Shown here: positions 51,782-58,068 of the stretch, in pieces
How the letters are laid out: every line of letters begins with the position of its first letter
How positions within the stretch are numbered: the stretch's first letter is position 1
Source of the DNA: Actinomycetes bacterium
Lineage (GTDB): Bacteria > Actinomycetota > Thermoleophilia > RBG-16-64-13
DNA: 58,068 bases
Assembly (NCBI GenBank): GCA_024637035.1
Contig: JAGXFW010000021.1
Location: 1 to 58,068, forward strand
Direction: 5' to 3'
Notes under the pieces: model-generated
The model's input: the letters and a program-made list of their open reading frames with translations, nothing else
Databases searched by the model: none
Told to the model about the DNA's origin: nothing
Translations under genes and position numbers: made by a program

Positions 51782-52632
51782 GACGCCTCCTCAGGCATTC
51801 TCTTCCTGTACACACGCTCCGGCAGGCTCACATGGACGAACTGGTCGTAGAGTTCTGTCTTCAGCTTCTCGCTCTTGCCAAGTATCAGGTAACCACCCGG
51901 GTTGAGCGCCCCGGCCAGCTGCTTGAGCACCAAGATCTGCTGCTCCTGAGTGAAGTACATCAACACGTTGCGGCACAGGATCATGTCCATCATCCGCTGC
52001 CCAAGATGAGAGAACAGGTCGAGCTGCAGGAAGCGCACCATAGATCGGAGCTCTCTCGACATGCGTACACCATCGGGCTCGGGGCGCGTGAAGCGCGCAA
52101 GTTGCCCGCGCGACAACCCTGACATCTCACTCTCCGCATAGAGTCCCGCCTTGGCCTTTGCCAAGCAGTCGCGGTCGTAGTCGGTGGCCGTGATGCGTAC
52201 CGCCGAGGCGCTCCTTGGGTCGCTGCCGGCGAGCTCCGAGAAGAGCATGGCCAGACTGTATGGTTCTTGACCGGAGGAACATCCGGCGCTCCACAGGCGT
52301 ACGAACGACTGCCCCCGACGCTGCTTCCTTTCGAGAAGCTGCGGACCGATCTCCCGGCGCAAGAACTCCCACATGCCACGGTCGCGGAAGAACTCCGTGA
52401 CGTTCACCGTGAGCGCAGCGATCAGTCTGGTCCACTCGCCCTCTGTGCTGTCGAGGATCCGGATGTATGACCCCAAGTCGCTCGCGCCGCTCGCCCGAAG
52501 TCGGGATGTCACTCGCCGGCGGAAGTACGATTGCCTGAACTGACCGCAATCGAAATCGCGCTCGCGTTCTATCTTCTGCGCAAGAGCACCGAGTTCCTTG
52601 TCGGAAAGTATGAAAGAAGACTCCACCAACAT
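51778..52632 (-). CDS. cheR: Chemotaxis methyltransferase CheR
   Basis: 284 residues. The N-terminal helical domain ([18 protein letters not shown]) and the SAM-binding domain with [18 protein letters not shown], then [10 protein letters not shown], identify CheR. It methylates receptor glutamates. It is the first gene of the nine-gene operon. The interval 52633-52856 upstream shows no convincing promoter, although TTGAAT occurs near 52675; a weak GC-rich stem lies after the DUF4388 stop. Confidence 0.95.
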   Translation of the reverse strand: MLVESSFILSDKELGALAQKIERERDFDCGQFRQSYFRRRVTSRLRASGASDLGSYIRILDSTEGEWTRLIAALTVNVTEFFRDRGMWEFLRREIGPQLLERKQRRGQSFVRLWSAGCSSGQEPYSLAMLFSELAGSDPRSASAVRITATDYDRDCLAKAKAGLYAESEMSGLSRGQLARFTRPEPDGVRMSRELRSMVRFLQLDLFSHLGQRMMDMILCRNVLMYFTQEQQILVLKQLAGALNPGGYLILGKSEKLKTELYDQFVHVSLPERVYRKRMPEEAS

Positions 52633-52856
52633 CGACCGCCACCTTCGAGTCCATACTGTTCGCCGTCCCGTGTCCTATTCAAGCACTGAGGTCAGGCTCC
52701 TTGGAGCGCTGCCCCACGCATCTTAGATTCGACAGTTCGCCGCCTGGGCTTTAGGAATCGGCCACACCGGGGCCCGACTACTGCCGCTTGCCGTGCCGCC
52801 ACGACGCCACCCACCTTCGGCGGTGGCCCCAGTGGCACCACGAGCACCGTCGCTTT

Positions 52857-53417
52857 CTAGCTCCGGCGAGAGGCGGCATCGACCCGGGCGCCCGCGACGG
52901 GGTCGAACGTACGATCCTGACGGATCTCGTCGGCGATGCGGAACGCTTCGAGAAGGGCGAACTGGAAGTTGATGAAGGCTCGGAACTTGGTCGGATGGAT
53001 CACATCCAACCGCGCAAAACTGAAGTACGGCGAGGGTAACTCGAGCGACAGACAGATCGTTTCGATGATCTGATCGAACACGCAATCCTCGAGGTCCTTC
53101 TGCTGCACCATCTTCTGGTGCACGAGGATACGCCCGATCGGGAGGTGCTTGCCGCGCGACTCGGCGAGTTGCTGAAGCTCGAGGGCTCGGTCGAGCTGGC
53201 GTGCCGTCACCCGCCCTTTGTTCAACAGCTTCACGCCGAGCGGCTCCTGCTCCGGAGCCGATGCCGACACCATGTAGCCTCGGTCGAGATAGATGGTGAA
53301 CGTCAAGCCGAGCTCGTATACACGGAACGCCCCCGTCAACGACGCGTTGCAGAGCAACTGGATCGTGTTGAGCAGCCCGAATGGCTTGAGCTCCCCCTGG
53401 ATGATCACCCTGGACAT
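52857..53417 (-). CDS. DUF4388 (PATAN-like) protein
   Basis: 186 residues. The N-terminal 100 residues match DUF4388: GELKPFGLLNTIQLLCNASL, then TGAFRVYE, with IYLDRGYMVSASA. Such domains occur in signalling proteins of gliding, pilus and chemotaxis systems and in response regulators. The C-terminal half is helical and contains a second DUF4388-associated segment (LVHQKMVQQKDLEDCVFDQI). Its ATG overlaps the stop of the haem cyclase gene by one base, so they work together; its exact role is unknown. Confidence 0.8.
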   Translation of the reverse strand: MSRVIIQGELKPFGLLNTIQLLCNASLTGAFRVYELGLTFTIYLDRGYMVSASAPEQEPLGVKLLNKGRVTARQLDRALELQQLAESRGKHLPIGRILVHQKMVQQKDLEDCVFDQIIETICLSLELPSPYFSFARLDVIHPTKFRAFINFQFALLEAFRIADEIRQDRTFDPVAGARVDAASRRS

Positions 53418-55240
53418 CAGGTTCCGTCTGCCGGGCCGCCCGGGCCTCCCGCCACCGTACCCGCGCCGGTCTCGTCGGCCGACACGGTCCTGTTCCGTCC
53501 GCGCGCCTTCGCCAGATACATGGCTCGGTCAGCCGCTTCGACGAGTTCCTCGGCAGAGCCGCCATGTTCGGGTCGTGTGGACACGCCTAGAGAGATGGTA
53601 AGACGGCCCCCAGGCTGTCCCTCACCTTCGAAGAAGGGCTCCTTCTGCACGACCTCCCGGAGTCTGTCGGCGAACGCCACGGCCTCGCGATGCGTGGTAT
53701 GCGGCAGTATCGCCGCGAACTCTTCGCCGCCGTAGCGAGCCACGAAGTCCGTGCCGCGCGCGTGCTCGCGCAGTATCTCACCAAGCCGTCGCAAGACCTG
53801 ATCGCCTCCCCGGTGACCGACACGATCATTGTACTTCTTGAAGTAGTCCACATCGAGCAGCACGAGGCTCAGAGACAAACCGTACCGTGCCGCGCGCACC
53901 ACCTCGCTGCCAAGGGCTTCATAGAAATGGCGGTGGTCGAACAGTCCGGTCAGACCGTCGGTGATGGCCATCTCGCGCGCCAACTCGTGCAGTCGCGTGT
54001 GGGCCACGGCGCGCGCTCCCTGCACCGCCAAGAACTCCAACGCCCTGCGGTCGGGTTGGGTCAGTTCCACATGTCCTTCTGCCACGAGCATGAGGTGACC
54101 CACCAACTCTCCTTCGGAGGCCATCGACAAGAGGATTGCGGTCTCGTACCGCTCGGGAAGACCGACCGCTTCAAGACCCACGTCGGCCGACCGGTACAAC
54201 ACTCTTGCCGCACCCACACCGGTCATCAGACTGGAGACCTGGCGCAGAGCCGACTCGACATCACTCGGTCTTGAGTCCGCCCCGTCCTCAGATGAGGCGT
54301 CCCCACCGCGCGGGAGCGAGGCGGGGTCCACCGCGAACGAAGTGCCGTCGTCGAGGACAACGGCTCCGGCCACGAACTTCCCGACCCCGATCGCCTCACC
54401 GATCATCACGTGCATGATGCTGTCGATGTCGAGCGCCGAACTCAGCGCCTCGGCAACCCGGTGCATCGAAGTCTCCAGGCGATCCTTGACCTCCTCGAGA
54501 TCGCCGATGCGGCCGGTCAATTCCGAGGTCATGGCATTGAAGCTGATGGCCAAGTCGCCGATCTCGTCTTCCTGCGGGAAGTCGACACGCTGAGTAAGGT
54601 CTCCTTGGGCGATCTGTCGCGCGCGCCTCGCGAAGATCTTGAGGGGCCGCACCACGGTGCGCGAGAGCATCACCCACAGCGCCACGACGAGTGCGGCGGT
54701 CAGTACCACCGTCTGTAACACGAACCTGTCCCGGTGACCGCGAAGGACATCGTAGTCGTCACGCAAGGAGACGCTCACGCGGATGACCCCCGCGATGGGG
54801 TCCGATTGTTCGTGGCACGCGAAGCAGGCGGGGCTGATCTCGATGGGTGTGAACGCGATGTAGGCCGGGTCGTCCGCGTCGGTGGTCACCATGCCCCTTG
54901 GCCGTCTATCGCCGAGCGTCTCGGCCCCCAGTTCGCCTATTGGCAGAAGACCCGTGGTGAAGGCCGGCTTGCCCACGGCGTCGAAGATAGTCACTTCGAG
55001 CACCTTGCTTGACTTTTCGACGCCCTCGACAACCTGCCCTACCAGGTCGGGGGAGCGCGACCTCATCGCAGCCGTAAGCGCTCCTTCGGTGGTCCGCCCG
55101 ACGTCGCGGGCGTTCTCGTAGGCAGTAGCTAGCACTTCCGAGCGCTCCGCCCGGTAGAAGAGTGTGCTGAGACCTGCCGTGATGAGCACCACGACGATCA
55201 AGACGACCATGAGGATCTTGGAGTTCAGAGAAGCCCGCAT
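53417..55240 (-). CDS. Transmembrane diguanylate cyclase with periplasmic c-type haem motif
   Basis: 607 residues. TM1 (7-29), an extracytoplasmic domain (30-172), TM2 (173-194), HAMP (195-250), a GAF-like region (260-420) and a GGDEF domain (425-600) with active site RYGGEEF (504-508) and inhibition site RGTD (495-498). The extracytoplasmic part contains CFACH at 139-143, a complete c-type haem attachment motif. So haem redox or gas binding outside the cell may set c-di-GMP inside. Haem c sensor domains of this general kind are known in receptors of metal-reducing bacteria. The ATG at 55240 directly precedes TM1. Confidence 0.88.
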   Translation of the reverse strand: MRASLNSKILMVVLIVVVLITAGLSTLFYRAERSEVLATAYENARDVGRTTEGALTAAMRSRSPDLVGQVVEGVEKSSKVLEVTIFDAVGKPAFTTGLLPIGELGAETLGDRRPRGMVTTDADDPAYIAFTPIEISPACFACHEQSDPIAGVIRVSVSLRDDYDVLRGHRDRFVLQTVVLTAALVVALWVMLSRTVVRPLKIFARRARQIAQGDLTQRVDFPQEDEIGDLAISFNAMTSELTGRIGDLEEVKDRLETSMHRVAEALSSALDIDSIMHVMIGEAIGVGKFVAGAVVLDDGTSFAVDPASLPRGGDASSEDGADSRPSDVESALRQVSSLMTGVGAARVLYRSADVGLEAVGLPERYETAILLSMASEGELVGHLMLVAEGHVELTQPDRRALEFLAVQGARAVAHTRLHELAREMAITDGLTGLFDHRHFYEALGSEVVRAARYGLSLSLVLLDVDYFKKYNDRVGHRGGDQVLRRLGEILREHARGTDFVARYGGEEFAAILPHTTHREAVAFADRLREVVQKEPFFEGEGQPGGRLTISLGVSTRPEHGGSAEELVEAADRAMYLAKARGRNRTVSADETGAGTVAGGPGGPADGT

Positions 55241-55350
55241 ATGCGCGACCCCGATCTTGCTTCGTGTTGGACGCAGAACCGGCCCGACCTCAGGATGGGC
55301 TCGATCAACACATATATCGCGCTTCTCGGGGTTTCGCTTTAGGGGCGGCT

Positions 55351-56409
55351 CTAGCCGCGGCCCGCGGTGCACACCGCCGGGTCGGCCTCGGCGGGTACGC
55401 TCTCGGCCTCCGGGCGTGCAGTCTCGGCCTCAGCAGGTGCTGTCCTGGCTTCGGTGGGCATCGATCGAGCGAGCTCTGCCATGCGCTGCTCGGCGAGCGG
55501 GTTTGGCACGCTCGACTGCTCGCCGAACTCGGCAATACGTCGCATGAGCACGTACTGCTCCGGGTCTTCGCCTCGGGCGACCGCCTCCGCCTTGAGTGCG
55601 GCCTCTTCCTTGATCGCGTCGTCCACCGCTTGATAGTGCAGCCATCCACCCTTATGCAGGATGCTGTCACCGAGCTCTGGGTCGGTCTGCATCGAGCCTA
55701 CACAGGGAAAGCTGTGCCAGTACTTGGATACGACTCTCTCGTTGAGATCGGAGTCTATCTGCTGTCCCGCCAGATTGTAGGCGACGTAGTAGGTGTTCCC
55801 GCACGGGGCGCTCTGCACGACGCGTGCCTCACGGATCACGCCATCACGGCTCTGGATCACGATCTTTGGCTTTCCGATCCGGTACCTCTCCTGGAACTCC
55901 CTGATGACCGCTTGGTCAGCCCGGGCGTCCAGAGCACATGCCGGCTTCGGAAACGCGCACTCGAGTCCGAGTTCGTCGCAGATGCGCTGGGTCTGACGCC
56001 GGACTCCAGCACTCAGCCAGCCGGTGTCGTCTTGCGGCACGATGAGCGCCCGGCTCCCCGAGGCGACCGCCAGGGCGGGCAGGCTCAAAAGAAGGTCTTC
56101 GTGGACGTTGATGGCGAGGGTCACATCGTGGGGTTCGAGCTCGTCCGGGAAGTAGTCAGCCGGATCGTCCACATACACCGGGATGCGGGCGGGCAGCTGA
56201 AGGAGACCGACCACATCCTCAGCGAATTGGATCGGATATTGATCGCGACAGTGTTCGCAGAAGCTGGCGCAACCGGTGCACAGTTCGGCGTCGTTGGTGA
56301 GGTGCATGATCACGCGTTGGGCGAAGGCGTCGTCGAAGGATTTCAGGAACGACGACGGCAGGTCGCACTCCTGGGAATCGTCGCCCGAGAATACGAAAAA
56401 CAGCCTCAC
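55351..56409 (-). CDS. DUF166 family protein
   Basis: 352 residues. VRLFFVFSGDD at the start, the cysteine cluster CTGCASFCEHC (C-x2-C-x3-C-x2-C), and the later SAPCGNTYYVAYNLAGQQID match DUF166, a family best known from methanogens and without a proven function. Fe-S binding is likely from the cysteines. The last 70 residues are an Ala/Glu/Pro-rich tail absent from the archaeal proteins I recall. GTG at 56409 has GGGAGGGG upstream; the upstream frame to 56475 runs into the promoter. It is divergent from an HTH regulator and has a near-consensus promoter covered by palindromes. Confidence 0.82.
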   Translation of the reverse strand: MRLFFVFSGDDSQECDLPSSFLKSFDDAFAQRVIMHLTNDAELCTGCASFCEHCRDQYPIQFAEDVVGLLQLPARIPVYVDDPADYFPDELEPHDVTLAINVHEDLLLSLPALAVASGSRALIVPQDDTGWLSAGVRRQTQRICDELGLECAFPKPACALDARADQAVIREFQERYRIGKPKIVIQSRDGVIREARVVQSAPCGNTYYVAYNLAGQQIDSDLNERVVSKYWHSFPCVGSMQTDPELGDSILHKGGWLHYQAVDDAIKEEAALKAEAVARGEDPEQYVLMRRIAEFGEQSSVPNPLAEQRMAELARSMPTEARTAPAEAETARPEAESVPAEADPAVCTAGRG

Positions 56410-56439
56410 TAACCCCTCCCCGTCCCACTGACCCCGCAG

Positions 56440-56465
56440 GTTTACACTGCCCAAACAGTATAAAC
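56440..56465. promoter_or_regulatory. Palindrome over the DUF166 -10 region
   Basis: GTTTACACTG-cccaaa-CAGTATAAAC, nine of ten positions symmetric. It covers the -10 box and start region of the DUF166 promoter. It is a likely operator, probably for the adjacent regulator. Confidence 0.6.
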
Positions 56466-56485
56466 CACGGTACACACTGTGTCAA
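56457..56485 (-). promoter_or_regulatory. Promoter of the DUF166 gene
   Basis: TTGACA (56480-56485), 17 bases, TATACT (56457-56462): the best match to a housekeeping promoter in the window. The leader is about 40 bases. Confidence 0.8.
56472..56482. promoter_or_regulatory. Second palindrome in the DUF166/regulator interval
   Basis: ACACA-C-TGTGT, perfect, lying over the spacer and -35 box of the DUF166 promoter. It shares the ACACTG core with the first palindrome; a further GTGTTTA half-site follows at about 56488. Confidence 0.55.
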
Positions 56486-56513
56486 CGGTGTTTAGTTTCC
56501 CCGAACTTTCCGC

Positions 56514-56519
56514 TACTAT
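56514..56519 (+). promoter_or_regulatory. -10 box placed for a leaderless regulator mRNA
   Basis: TACTAT is seven bases before the ATG at 56527 and there is no ribosome site, so the message is probably leaderless. The -35 region (TTTAGT) is poor. Confidence 0.45.
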
Positions 56520-56526
56520 AGTTCTA

Positions 56527-57339
56527 ATGGATACACGAACCGAAATGTCCCACTCGAACATCCTCTCCCCAGAAGAGACACTCGACATAACAGGCGCCCT
56601 CGGGGATCCTACCCGCTATTCCATCTATAGGTTCATTGTGGAAGCGGCCGGAGAGCCGGTCACGGTGGCCGAGGTGGCCTCTCAGTTCTCTCTGCATCCG
56701 AACGTGGCCCGCATGCACCTTCAGAAGTTGGTCGAGGCACGGCTGCTGCTGGCCGACACGCGGCGCTCGAAGGCCGGTGGGCGACCGGCTCGCATCTACA
56801 AAGTCAGCCCCCAGGTGGCCAACCTGCAGTTCCCCCCGCGCGACTACCAGATGCTCGCGGAGATCGCGCTGAGAGTGGTCGAGGAGTTCGCCGGCGATGA
56901 CCCCGAAGCGCTCGACCGTGTGGGAACTGAACTTGGGCGAGAAGAGGCTCGGCGCGCGCTGAAGCGCGACGGTCTGGACCCGCGGCACCACGATCTGGAC
57001 GTCCTCCTCGAGAGCCTATCGGCCACCGCGGCGGGTCTCGGTCTTCACCCGCGGGTCGAGCGGAACGACGACGGCACCGTTGATTTCGAGATCCGCAATT
57101 GTATCTTCCGCGAGCTCTCCACTCAGCACCCGGAACTGGTCTGCAGTCTTCACACCGCGATGCTGACGGGATTCGTGCAGGAGTACGTCTCGGCCTCCGG
57201 GCTTGAGGGCACTCCGGCAATCTCGTCCGGGGAAGCGGTGTGCCTCTTCAAGGTGCGCCTGCAGCCCCAGACTTCCGCCGACGACGTGGAGACTTCGGCC
57301 GACGCGGCCGTAGGACCCCCGCCAACGCGGGCAGACTGA
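56527..57339 (+). CDS. ArsR/SufR-like HTH regulator with a C-terminal Cys/His cluster
   Basis: 270 residues. A winged-helix domain (about 18-95) has the ArsR/DeoR-like ALGDPTRYSIYRFIVEA and a recognition helix near HPNVARMHLQKLVEA. The C-terminal domain contains NCIFRELSTQHPELVCSLHT: C192, H201, C206, H209, with C238 later. This spacing resembles Fe-S-binding regulators of the SufR type. Binding of an Fe-S cluster or metal is inferred. It probably represses the divergent DUF166 promoter, whose elements are covered by two palindromes. ATG at 56527 fits a leaderless start; an ATG at 56545 is the alternative. Confidence 0.82.
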   Translation: MDTRTEMSHSNILSPEETLDITGALGDPTRYSIYRFIVEAAGEPVTVAEVASQFSLHPNVARMHLQKLVEARLLLADTRRSKAGGRPARIYKVSPQVANLQFPPRDYQMLAEIALRVVEEFAGDDPEALDRVGTELGREEARRALKRDGLDPRHHDLDVLLESLSATAAGLGLHPRVERNDDGTVDFEIRNCIFRELSTQHPELVCSLHTAMLTGFVQEYVSASGLEGTPAISSGEAVCLFKVRLQPQTSADDVETSADAAVGPPPTRAD

Positions 57340-57374
57340 GTCCGACAGGACACCGAGTCCGACCGCACCGAGTA

Positions 57375-57935
57375 CTACAGGTTCCGGGCGAACCGGTCGA
57401 TCAGGAACCCTCCCACCAAGCCGACCAAGATCGTGACTGCGGCCACCACCACTCCGACCGTCCGGCCGGTGCTTGCAGCCACGTCCACACCTTCGCGGGG
57501 TTCGCCGCCGCCCTCCAGCTTCTCCGGGGAAAGCCCCCCGTAGAACCACGAGGACACACCGGCCCGCAGGTGTACGTTCGAGGTGTGGCAGTCCATACAG
57601 CGGCCGGCGCTGGTCTCAGCTGTGAAGTCGGGATGGATCGAGTCCACATCGTGGCATCCCATGCAGATGCCCACGTTGGGAGACGGCGTGAAATCGCCCC
57701 CGTCGTGCGTCGAGTGGCACACCTCGCACGTCACCCCGTTGCGGCCGTGGTTCTGCGTGCGCCACGTGTCGACGATCTCCTTGCTCACCCCGCTGTGGCA
57801 GGTCACGCAGATCGGATCTCCCGGCAACGTCGTGGGAGGGGTGGCTGACGTTACGGCCGCAGCCGACCCCGCGGTGCCCATCAGCAGGAGGGCCGCAGCG
57901 CACAGCACCAGGGCAACGAGTTTGAGACGCCCCAT
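57375..57935 (-). CDS. Membrane-anchored tetrahaem cytochrome c
   Basis: 186 residues. A signal peptide (MGRLKLVALVLCAAALLLMG) is followed by four CxxCH motifs: CVTCH, CEVCH, CMGCH and CMDCH, with extra His that can act as second ligands (HGRNG, HPDFT, HLRAG). A C-terminal membrane helix (VGVVVAAVTILVGLVGGFLI) anchors it. The haem spacing is of the NapC/NrfH or cytochrome c3 type. It would carry electrons on the outer face of the membrane. Its ATG overlaps the stop of the gene before it by one base; a GTG three bases earlier is possible. Confidence 0.88.
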   Translation of the reverse strand: MGRLKLVALVLCAAALLLMGTAGSAAAVTSATPPTTLPGDPICVTCHSGVSKEIVDTWRTQNHGRNGVTCEVCHSTHDGGDFTPSPNVGICMGCHDVDSIHPDFTAETSAGRCMDCHTSNVHLRAGVSSWFYGGLSPEKLEGGGEPREGVDVAASTGRTVGVVVAAVTILVGLVGGFLIDRFARNL

Positions 57936-58068
57936 CACTCGAACCCCAAGAACCCAAGAAGGGTGAGGGTGAGGGCGGCGATTGCTCCAAGACCCACGAC
58001 GGTGTTCAGGATGGCGCGACCCCAGCGGTAGCGGGTGATGCGACCCCAGAAGAAGGGCACGGTGATCA
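57935..58068 (-). CDS. C-terminal end of a membrane protein (partial, runs off the window)
   Basis: The last 43 codons read ITVPFFWGRITRYRWGRAIL, then a final membrane helix (NTVVGLGAIAALTLTLLGFL) and GFE-stop. The 5' part lies beyond base 58068. Coupling to the tetrahaem cytochrome suggests a membrane redox partner such as a cytochrome b-type or quinol-oxidising subunit, but no diagnostic residue is visible. Confidence 0.65.
   Translation of the reverse strand, partial: ITVPFFWGRITRYRWGRAILNTVVGLGAIAALTLTLLGFLGFE

Overview
This is a high-GC chromosomal window, probably from an actinobacterium of the Coriobacteriia/Anaerosomatales type. That placement is an inference. It rests on high GC with many GTG/TTG starts, TANNNT-type -10 boxes (some followed almost directly by a start codon), triple cell-wall-binding-repeat-2 (CWB2) anchors, an ileS T-box, a eukaryote-like (type 2) IleRS, and a multihaem cytochrome beside cytochrome bd. 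I see no rRNA, tRNA, CRISPR, insertion sequence or prophage.

Layout. (1) 76-9102: four minus-strand paralogues encode secreted proteins, each with seven 50-residue RCC1 blades followed by three CWB2 repeats. Copy 2 carries a frameshift between signal peptide and first blade. Copies 3 and 4 have near-consensus promoters whose spacer holds a palindrome preserved by a compensating base change. A plus-strand SnoaL-like gene (6383) sits between them. (2) 9406-15288: an SDR/DUF2867 protein, a YbgA protein whose DUF523 part has lost its cysteines, a NuoG-like Fe-S protein, and a fifth CWB2 protein with six NHL blades instead of RCC1 blades. (3) 15425-20229: YjbQ, an anchored hypothetical protein, then a surface-glycan module (PTPS-related membrane protein, GT2 transferase, GtrA). 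(4) 20355-28082: a REC-GAF-GGDEF protein, then L,D-transpeptidase-mtaB-dtd-PHP phosphatase-lipid kinase-two TPR proteins, mostly overlapping by 4 nt. (5) 28069-32667: ileS with a complete transcription-attenuating T-box and promoter, and a methyltransferase downstream. (6) 32724-40132: a small anchored protein, a cysteine desulfurase, then MoxR-DUF58-transglutaminase-MetE-like. (7) 40137-43897: cydAB, a possible micro-gene, a PAP2-like protein and a 2[4Fe-4S] ferredoxin. (8) 43894-52632: a nine-gene chemotaxis operon, cheR-mcp-cheW-cheY-cheB-cheA-cheC-cheD-diguanylate cyclase. (9) 52857-58068: a DUF4388 protein, a diguanylate cyclase with a periplasmic haem-c motif, a DUF166 protein divergent from a cysteine-containing HTH regulator, a tetrahaem cytochrome and the end of a membrane protein.

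How it fits together. The left third builds and decorates the cell surface: propeller heads on a common wall anchor, a wall cross-linking enzyme and sugar transferases. The right third senses and signals: chemotaxis linked to c-di-GMP, a haem-based cyclase and an Fe-S-type regulator next to a tetrahaem cytochrome. The strongest leads are the palindromic promoters of the propeller genes, the DUF166/regulator switch region, the T-box with type 2 IleRS, a CheC that has lost both active-site asparagines, and the cysteine-free DUF523-YbgA protein.
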